Source: an uncultured Prevotella sp.
GTDB taxonomy: Bacteria > Bacteroidota > Bacteroidia > Bacteroidales > Bacteroidaceae
Assembly (NCBI GenBank): GCA_934281565.1
Contig: CAKQXI010000052.1
Coordinates: 1 to 13,463, forward strand
Direction: 5' to 3'
Length of the DNA stretch: 13,463 nt
Each line of letters starts with the position of its first letter. The stretch's first letter is position 1. Below the pieces are notes generated by a model that was given only the letters and a program-made list of their open reading frames with translations, had not been told where the DNA came from and did no database searches. This document shows, in pieces, positions 7,569-13,463 of this stretch. The translations under genes were made by a program, and so were the position numbers.

Positions 7569-7665
7569 AAACGCTAATGGCGGCCCTTAATCGTTGCCAT
7601 GGCATACTATAATAATTAATTTATTCATCCATCAAAAGTTTAAATTATGACTAAAAGTAACAAAA
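7569..7665. repeat. Right arm of 97-bp inverted repeat spanning the susC start and leader
   Basis: This is the partner of 6672-6768, with 96 of 97 bases matching. It contains 78 bases of leader and the first 19 coding bases of the right susC. The leader has no Shine-Dalgarno sequence; the bases before ATG are A/T-rich, as is normal in Bacteroidota. Because the start codon is inside the arm, a crossover between arms would leave both reading frames intact. Confidence 0.95.
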
Positions 7666-10600
7666 CTATGAACCTTGCATTCGCCTTGATGATTGGCTCA
7701 GCAGGAACAGCCTTCGCTGGCATTCCTACGGTCAACGAGGTACAGAATGTGCAGCAGGATGAGACTTGCAAAGGTGTCATCAAGGATGCGACAGGTGAGT
7801 CTGTCATTGGTGCTTCCGTACTTGTCAAAGGTACGAACAACGGTACTGTTACGGACATCGACGGTAACTTCTCACTCAAGGGAGTGAAGAAAGGTACTAC
7901 TCTACGTATTTCTTATGTCGGTTATGAGCCACAGGAAGTGGTGTACAACGGCAAAGCTATCACCGTAACCCTCAAAGATGACTCAAAGGCTCTTAATGAG
8001 GTTGTCGTAACAGCCTTAGGTATCAAACGTGAGAGAAAATCTCTCGGCTATGCTATTCAAGATGTGAAAGGAGATGCTATCCTTAACTCTCATGAGAACA
8101 ACGTAGCTAATGCTTTGACTGGAAAGATTGCTGGTGTGCAGATTACCCGTTCAAGTAATGGTCCTGGCGGTTCTTCCAAAATCCAGTTGCGTGGTAACAA
8201 TTCTGTAACAGGTCTTAACCAACCTTTGATCGTTGTTGATGGTATACCTATGGATAACTTTACAGGTGCTTCCAACAATGACTATTGGAATCCATCAGCA
8301 GATATGGGTAACGGACTTTCTGATATCAATCCAGAAGATATCGAATCTATGTCTGTTTTGAAAGGTGCATCAGCTGCAGCCCTTTATGGTTCACGTGCAG
8401 GTAATGGTGTTATTCTTATTACAACAAAGACAGGACGCCAAACTAAAGGTCTTGGTATTACTGTAACAGGTACGGTTACTGCAGAAACTCTTTTTACCAA
8501 ACCTGAGATGCAGAATACTTATGGACAGGGTAATAATGGTACATACGATGAGACCAGCGGTAGTAGTTGGGGACCACGTATCGAGGGACAGACTTATAAG
8601 CGTTGGGATGGCAAGGAAGTGACAATGCAAGCTTATAAGAACCTTGACAACTATTTTGGCACTGGCACAGAATTGCAAGAAAATGTAACTTTGTCACAGC
8701 AATATGGCAAGACTTCCATTTATGCTTCTATGACCAATATGAATAACAAGGCAATGGTTCCTGGTGCAAAGCTTAATCGTACCAATCTTATGCTCCGTGG
8801 CGTAACAACATTTGGTAAAAATGATGCTTGGACATTTGATGGTAAGGTGCAGTATATCCGCAACAAAGCTAATAACCGTCCTGTATCGGGTAACAATAAC
8901 AACAATTCTGCACTTGGTATGTATACATTCCCAACCACTCTTGACATCCGTGATTTCGAGAATTGTATTGATGAGAACAATCAGATGGTTTGGTGGAATA
9001 CATCAGGCAACAACCCTTATTGGATGAGCCAGTACAATCTCTCAGATGATAAGCGTGACCGTTTCTTGATGAATGCTTCTTTGAAATATAAGATTCTTTC
9101 TTGGTTGACAGCAGAAATCAAGGCAGGTACTGATATGTATACCTTGGAGGCAACACGTCGTACATATTCGGGTAACTCTAATGTTACAACGATGTATGAA
9201 CAAGACATGAATCATTTCTATGAGAACAATTTCAGTTATTTGTTGACAGCAACCAAGGATGAACTTTGGGGCAAACTTGGTGGTACATTAACCTTTGGTG
9301 GAAATCTTATGTCTACCAAGAAGACAGGTTTAAAAGGTAATGCTTCAAACCTTGTAATTCCAAATAAGTTCTCTCTTAATAACGGAACAGAAAAGGCTAC
9401 TATTTCTGAGACCTATACCCAGAAGAAAATCAATTCTCTTTATGGTACTATTGGTTTGAATTATGATGGTTGGATGTTCGTAGATGCAACATTCCGCAAT
9501 GACTGGTCTTCAGCTCTTGCCAAGGATAATCGCTCATTCTTCTATCCTTCAGTATCTGCTTCTTATATCTTCTCAGAAATGCTTACAAGAACAGGTCACA
9601 AGTTGCCTTCTTGGTTTACATTTGGTAAGATTCGTGCTTCTTATGCAGAGGTGGGTAATGATATGGATCCATATCAGTTATATAACCTTTATTCAACAGA
9701 TAAAGATGCTCATGCAGGCATTACTGCATCAGGTGGCAGTACTCTTTATGATGCCAATGTAAAGAATGAGTTGATTAAGTCTTGGGAGGTTGGTGTTGAG
9801 TTGAAGTTCTTGAACAACCGTTTGGGATTGGACTTTGCTTGGTATAAGTCTAATGCAACCAATCAGTTGATGAATCTTCCTATGAATAATCTTTCTGGTT
9901 ATAGTTACAAGAAGATTAATGCTGGTGATATTCAAAATACTGGTATTGAGTTGATGGCTTATGCTACACCTATCCAAACAAAGGATTTCTCTTGGACAAT
10001 TAACTATAATATTTCTCATAATAAGAATAGCATCAAGGATCTTTATGATGGTGTGAACCGTTATGAACTTGGCGGTTATGACAACATCAAAGTGTATGCT
10101 ATCAAGGGAGGAAACTATGGTGAAATCTGGGGTACTAAATTCCGTCGTGTAGAGGAAGGTCAGTACAAAGGACAACTCTTGCTTACCAGCGATGGTTTGC
10201 CACAAGCAACATCTGAGTTGGAAAAAATCGGTGACCAGCAAGCTTCTTGCAATATGGGTTTGACCAACAGCTTCTCTTATAAGAACTGGAATCTTAGCTT
10301 CCAAATAGATGCTCGTCTCGGTGGTCAGATTTTCTCTGGTACAAATGCCATGATGCAACGTGCTGGTACAGCTGCTGTTACTGCTCCTGGTGGAAATCGT
10401 GTTGATGATATGGTTGTAGAGGGCGTTTATTTAGATGCTTCTACAGGCGAATATGTAAAGAATACCAATAAGGTGACAACACAACAGTATTGGAGTGCGG
10501 TTGCTGGTGCTGGCAATATGGGTATTGGTGAAGCAAATATCTACAGTGCAAGCAACATTCGTTTGCGTAACATTTCTTTAGGTTATACTGTTCCAACAAA

Positions 10601-10793
10601 GGCTTTGGAAAAGACCATCATCCAGTCTTTGAAAGCAGGTTTCACAGTTACTAATGTTTGGATGATTCATAGTAACATGAATGGTATAGATCCTGAATCT
10701 GTTTTTGCAACAAGTACTAATGCTACAGGTTTTGAGTATGCAGGTATGCCTACAACACGTAGTTTCGTATTTAATGTATCTATCGGTTTCTAA
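7647..10793 (+). CDS. SusC/RagA-family TonB-dependent outer-membrane transporter (right pair)
   Basis: This is a second SusC-like channel, divergent from the first. It has a signal peptide (1-24, cut after AFA), a carboxypeptidase-D-like domain (41-112), LNEVVVTALG at 116-125, a plug with PLIVVDGIPMDN and ALYGSRAGNGVILITTKTG, and a long barrel ending in SIGF. At 1048 aa it is 80 residues shorter than the left paralogue. The first 125 residues align without gaps at about 80% identity by eye; beyond the plug the proteins diverge strongly, so they probably take different ligands. Codon use shifts along the gene: Asn in the first 125 codons is mostly AAC, while later it is mostly AAT. This suggests a mosaic 5' end. 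No good rightward promoter element is visible upstream. The susD partner begins 21 bases downstream. Confidence 0.96.
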   Translation: MTKSNKTMNLAFALMIGSAGTAFAGIPTVNEVQNVQQDETCKGVIKDATGESVIGASVLVKGTNNGTVTDIDGNFSLKGVKKGTTLRISYVGYEPQEVVYNGKAITVTLKDDSKALNEVVVTALGIKRERKSLGYAIQDVKGDAILNSHENNVANALTGKIAGVQITRSSNGPGGSSKIQLRGNNSVTGLNQPLIVVDGIPMDNFTGASNNDYWNPSADMGNGLSDINPEDIESMSVLKGASAAALYGSRAGNGVILITTKTGRQTKGLGITVTGTVTAETLFTKPEMQNTYGQGNNGTYDETSGSSWGPRIEGQTYKRWDGKEVTMQAYKNLDNYFGTGTELQENVTLSQQYGKTSIYASMTNMNNKAMVPGAKLNRTNLMLRGVTTFGKNDAWTFDGKVQYIRNKANNRPVSGNNNNNSALGMYTFPTTLDIRDFENCIDENNQMVWWNTSGNNPYWMSQYNLSDDKRDRFLMNASLKYKILSWLTAEIKAGTDMYTLEATRRTYSGNSNVTTMYEQDMNHFYENNFSYLLTATKDELWGKLGGTLTFGGNLMSTKKTGLKGNASNLVIPNKFSLNNGTEKATISETYTQKKINSLYGTIGLNYDGWMFVDATFRNDWSSALAKDNRSFFYPSVSASYIFSEMLTRTGHKLPSWFTFGKIRASYAEVGNDMDPYQLYNLYSTDKDAHAGITASGGSTLYDANVKNELIKSWEVGVELKFLNNRLGLDFAWYKSNATNQLMNLPMNNLSGYSYKKINAGDIQNTGIELMAYATPIQTKDFSWTINYNISHNKNSIKDLYDGVNRYELGGYDNIKVYAIKGGNYGEIWGTKFRRVEEGQYKGQLLLTSDGLPQATSELEKIGDQQASCNMGLTNSFSYKNWNLSFQIDARLGGQIFSGTNAMMQRAGTAAVTAPGGNRVDDMVVEGVYLDASTGEYVKNTNKVTTQQYWSAVAGAGNMGIGEANIYSASNIRLRNISLGYTVPTKALEKTIIQSLKAGFTVTNVWMIHSNMNGIDPESVFATSTNATGFEYAGMPTTRSFVFNVSIGF

Positions 10794-10814
10794 TTATTTA
10801 AACAATAGAAAATT

Positions 10815-12839
10815 ATGAAAACAAATAAATTCATTTTGTCTACCATGATGGTACTTTCTCTCGGAGCGTTTTCTGCTTGTTCCGACTTTGAGGAAGTAAA
10901 TGACAACCCGATGTCTACAGGTGCTGACAAAATCAAACCATATTATTCATTAAGCAAATCTATCATCGGGGCACAAATGGACCCATACATTGCAGAGCGC
11001 CTTTTTGTAATTGAATGGGCTGCCGCTGCCCGTCAGGATGGTGAAGATGGTTATAATGTAAGTGCTGGTAAAACTAATGATGGTTTTTATAGTGATGCAT
11101 TCAGCTATATGTCAAGTTGGTTGACAAATGTTTATACTGCAGTAAATCTTGCAGAGAAGCCTCAGGGAACAGTAACTGCCCATGAGAAAGAGTTTTATCC
11201 AAACTTGCTCCAAATGGCACGTATCTGGCGTGTTTATTTGATGAGCCAGGTTACAGATAACTTTGGTCCTGCTCCTTTGAATGGTTTCCAAGGTGTTAAC
11301 CCAACGTTTAGTTCTGAAAAGGATGTTTATTATTGGATGCTTAGTGAGCTTGCTGATGCCATAGATAAGCTCAATACCAGTGTAGAACCAAATAGTGACG
11401 AGGCTAAGTGTGATCCTGCCTACGGATTTGATGCTGCAAAATGGAAAGCTTATGGTATTTCTATGCGTATGCGCCTTGCTATGCGCCTTTCAGAAGCTGA
11501 TCCTGCAAAAGCCCAGAGTGAGTTTGAGGCAGCCGTAAAGCAAGGAAATGGTATTACCACAGCAGATGGAACTTTCCGTGTACAGGAGTATGCTGGATGG
11601 GATGACTGGTCTGGAGTTATGAGCCGTACATGGGACATTCAAACAATGTCTGCAACAATGGCAAATTTAACAACTAACTTCGGTGGTGCAAGTTCTGTAG
11701 ATGCTTTGGCAAAGGTAGTAAAATCAACGACAACAGATAAGGATGGTAATGAAGTTGCTAATCGTTACGCTTCTTATTTAAAGGATGCCTCTAACTATCT
11801 TGGCTTAAAATTGGATCAGCATTGGGAAGCTTATACTGATAATCCAACTAAGCAGCTTTTCTTTGATGGGCTTCCTACAAAGATAGACCCACGTGCACTT
11901 GTTTACTATTTTATCCCAGGAGATTATACAAATCGTAAACAAACGGGTTATGTGTCCTATTTCACAAATGCAAAGGCTCCACAAGTACAGAAATGTTGGA
12001 AAAAGGGTGATGAGGCGCAGACTGCAATGGCAACTATTGATGCTACATTTACGTGGAATGGATTGACAGCTGGTTATAGTAATGATGAGAAAGCCACTCA
12101 GAATGGTCTTGTAAATGGTTCTGATCTTGGTTCTTATGGTTATATTGGTACTTATCCAACGCTTGCGGATGATTACCGTAATAATAAAAACCAACGTGTC
12201 TTCTTCGGTCCTTGGGAAACTTACTTCCTCTTGGCTGAGGCTGCAGAACGTGGTTGGTCTGTAGGTACAACAGCTGAGACAGCTTACTATAATGGTATTA
12301 AGTCAAGTTTTGAGTATAATGGGTTGGAAGATCTTTATGCTGCTTATATCGCATCTGAGGATTATAACCGTGTTGGTACTTCTGTAAAATGGGATCATAC
12401 TACAGAACCTACTGCTACCCAGATGACGTGCAAGAATGGCTATACTGGAGCAACAGAGACTGTTACCTATGAGTATCCAAAGGCAAGCAATATCCTCTAT
12501 CCTGGTCATAAATTGAACGATCATTTGACTAAGATCATAACTCAGCTCTATATAGCCAACACTCCTTGGCTTCCATTGGAGAATTGGTCAAATCATCGTC
12601 GCTTAGGTCTTCCTTTCTTTGAGATTCCTACTTCTACTATGACTTTGACATATATGCCAACATGGACAAAGGATTCTTATAAGAGTGCTCAGACAACACA
12701 GTTGTTCCTCCAACGCTTGAAGTATCCAACAAGTTTGTCTTCTTCAGATGCTCAAGGCTACGAACAGGCAAAGAGTCTTCTTAAGGGTGGCGAAGATAGC
12801 CAACTTACTCCACTTTGGTGGGCTATTGGTGGTCACTAA
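10815..12839 (+). CDS. SusD/RagB-family outer-membrane lipoprotein (right pair)
   Basis: This is the surface lipoprotein partner of the right SusC. Residues 1-22 form a lipoprotein signal ending in FSAC (C22), followed by SDFEE, an acidic surface-export-type stretch. It shares SusD-like_2 features with the left SusD: VNDNPMSTG near residue 28, KWKAYGISMRMRLAMRL, the helix ETYFLLAEAAERGW, and RRLGLP near 595-600, with WW close to the C-terminus. At 674 aa it is also long for the family. Overall similarity to the left SusD is low by eye, consistent with a different ligand. Its codons are T-ending and A/T-rich like the body of its susC, unlike the left operon. Transcription probably ends at the hairpin 44 bases after the stop. 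Confidence 0.94.
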   Translation: MKTNKFILSTMMVLSLGAFSACSDFEEVNDNPMSTGADKIKPYYSLSKSIIGAQMDPYIAERLFVIEWAAAARQDGEDGYNVSAGKTNDGFYSDAFSYMSSWLTNVYTAVNLAEKPQGTVTAHEKEFYPNLLQMARIWRVYLMSQVTDNFGPAPLNGFQGVNPTFSSEKDVYYWMLSELADAIDKLNTSVEPNSDEAKCDPAYGFDAAKWKAYGISMRMRLAMRLSEADPAKAQSEFEAAVKQGNGITTADGTFRVQEYAGWDDWSGVMSRTWDIQTMSATMANLTTNFGGASSVDALAKVVKSTTTDKDGNEVANRYASYLKDASNYLGLKLDQHWEAYTDNPTKQLFFDGLPTKIDPRALVYYFIPGDYTNRKQTGYVSYFTNAKAPQVQKCWKKGDEAQTAMATIDATFTWNGLTAGYSNDEKATQNGLVNGSDLGSYGYIGTYPTLADDYRNNKNQRVFFGPWETYFLLAEAAERGWSVGTTAETAYYNGIKSSFEYNGLEDLYAAYIASEDYNRVGTSVKWDHTTEPTATQMTCKNGYTGATETVTYEYPKASNILYPGHKLNDHLTKIITQLYIANTPWLPLENWSNHRRLGLPFFEIPTSTMTLTYMPTWTKDSYKSAQTTQLFLQRLKYPTSLSSSDAQGYEQAKSLLKGGEDSQLTPLWWAIGGH

Positions 12840-12882
12840 TATTAGTTAGGACTTTTTATTAAAAAAGTATGTAATAGTGTTT

Positions 12883-12917
12883 GGTGGGTGAGGGATTAGT
12901 CTCTCACCCGCTTTTTT
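12883..12917 (+). terminator. Rho-independent terminator after the right susCD operon
   Basis: The stem runs from 12883-12895 to 12900-12912, with a core GGGTGAG/CTCACCC (12886-12892 with 12903-12909), several G-U pairs and a four-base loop. Six T follow at 12912-12917. It is well placed to end the right operon. Confidence 0.88.
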
Positions 12918-13111
12918 ATATATACTTTCGCATACGTATAACTTATTCTGTTAGCTTTGTTTATCTTTTGATTAATTGCCAGTATCCCAACTGTAGTATA
13001 TTAGCTAACATTGATGTCCTTTAGCCAAAAGAAATTCCTCAAAAGGCATGGGATACATATCTATAATCCATTACTCTAATAGCAGAATTGCTATCATATA
13101 TTCTAAAATAA

Positions 13112-13140
13112 AGCCCTATGCTTCATAGAAACATAGGGCT
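13112..13140 (-). terminator. Repeated hairpin terminator after the right-edge gene
   Basis: AGCCCTATG (13112-13120) pairs with CATAGGGCT (13132-13140). On the minus strand it is followed by a T-rich tract, so it should end the gene at 13152-13463. It is nearly the same sequence as 586-614 in opposite window orientation, but in the same orientation relative to the gene it follows, loop included. Confidence 0.75.
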
Positions 13141-13151
13141 ATTATCATTCA

Positions 13152-13463
13152 TTATTGTTGCTTTCCTAAGATTTTTTGTATATAGTCAACGGATTTATTT
13201 GTAATTTGAGCAATTTGTTCTAAGGACATACCGCTATTCAATAGTCCTTGAACCATAGAATGAATAACGGCTTCTTGTTCTGCCACTTGGTTTTTCATCA
13301 TCATAAGGGCAGTATCCCGATTTTCTATTGCCGAAAAGAACTCATCCTCAACGTTCATATCTTGGCGCAACTTTGTATCTGATGCTGCCATTGTAAGACG
13401 GCGCAAGATATACAACATATCCTCGTCATCCTCATACTTCTTGTCATCGATATTAAGGACTTG
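13152..13463 (-). CDS. Probable Rpn/PD-(D/E)XK transposase-like protein, C-terminal part (5' end outside window)
   Basis: The frame is open to the window edge, so the Met at 13418 is probably internal and 103 codons are visible. The visible part is acidic and helical: a YEDDEDML stretch, then a long probable coiled coil (KNQVAEQEAVIHSMVQGLL), and finally GMSLEQIAQITNKSVDYI, which looks like a small helix-turn-helix. Such a tail is common at the C-terminus of Bacteroidota Rpn-family (PD-(D/E)XK nuclease, putative transposase) proteins, but the catalytic domain would lie outside the window. The family assignment is tentative; another helical protein with the same type of tail is possible. Confidence 0.5.
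   Translation of the reverse strand, partial: QVLNIDDKKYEDDEDMLYILRRLTMAASDTKLRQDMNVEDEFFSAIENRDTALMMMKNQVAEQEAVIHSMVQGLLNSGMSLEQIAQITNKSVDYIQKILGKQQ

Larger units (their letters stand above)
6691..7646. other. 956-base non-coding region between divergent susCD operons
   Basis: I see no credible gene here. The open frames at 7035-7325 (+) and 7084-7287 (-) overlap each other and the repeat arms, and encode nothing recognisable. The region holds the non-coding parts of the 97-base arms, an 800-base spacer (6769-7568), one canonical leftward promoter element, and an AT-rich 22-base palindrome. It also holds a 382-base imperfect inverted repeat with perfect 37-base arms and a cluster of alternative hairpins. 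The spacer is very A/T-rich compared with the flanking genes. Confidence 0.9.
12840..13151. other. Gene-free region after the right operon
   Basis: This region contains an A/T-rich hairpin at 12851-12868 (ACTTTTT pairing with AAAAAGT), the strong terminator near 12883-12917, and the repeated hairpin at 13112-13140. Between them an 8-bp inverted repeat, GTATCCCA at 12982-12989 and TGGGATAC at 13049-13056, encloses a possible CCTTT/AAAGG stem. I see no gene and no clear promoter. Confidence 0.6.

Noticed and set aside
9729..10358. 209-codon open frame antisense to the right susC
   Set aside because: It is enclosed by a clear SusC barrel-coding region and has no recognisable domain.
1342..12839. 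Complete polysaccharide utilisation locus with a named glycan target
   Set aside because: No glycoside hydrolase, polysaccharide lyase, sulfatase or regulator is in the window, so no substrate can be assigned.

Overview
The window looks like chromosomal DNA of a Bacteroidales bacterium, most likely of the Prevotella/Segatella group (inferred). The signs are paired SusC/SusD outer-membrane genes, lipoprotein signals with acidic residues after the cysteine, A/T-rich start regions without Shine-Dalgarno sequences, one TAnnTTTG-type promoter element, and moderate GC content.

Layout from left to right. (1) Positions 1-543 (+) hold the end of an AAA-ATPase-like/PD-(D/E)XK nuclease-superfamily gene, followed by a strong hairpin. 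(2) Positions 620-1267 (-) encode a small exported protein of unknown function. (3) Positions 1342-6690 (-) form a susC-susD operon (SusC 1128 aa, SusD 648 aa) with its own terminator at 1291-1319. (4) Positions 6691-7646 are a 956-base region between divergent operons, with no credible gene but much symmetric structure. (5) Positions 7647-12839 (+) form a second susC-susD operon (SusC 1048 aa, SusD 674 aa) with a terminator near 12883-12917. (6) Positions 13152-13463 (-) hold the C-terminal part of a gene tentatively placed in the Rpn/PD-(D/E)XK transposase-like group, followed by nearly the same hairpin as in (1).

Each SusC should form a TonB-dependent outer-membrane channel, with its SusD as the surface lipoprotein lid that captures substrate. 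The window has no glycan-degrading enzyme, hybrid two-component regulator, or sigma/anti-sigma pair. The substrates are therefore unknown, and the usual regulators of such loci are not here.

The most interesting part is the shared upstream region. The two divergent susC genes carry a 97-base inverted repeat (6672-6768 and 7569-7665) with one mismatch. It covers the first 19 coding bases and 78 bases of leader, around an exactly 800-base spacer. The adjoining coding sequence is only about 80% identical at protein level, so the leader is better conserved than the genes it serves. Inversion across these arms would swap the upstream regions without changing either protein. Only one canonical promoter element is visible in the spacer (6883-6890), and it faces the left operon. 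This suggests, but does not prove, a promoter switch choosing which SusCD pair is expressed. The spacer also holds a second, off-centre 382-base inverted repeat (7124-7505). It contains perfect 37-base arms, each made of three CACCTCAC units at 10-11 base spacing, and a set of mutually exclusive small hairpins near its centre.
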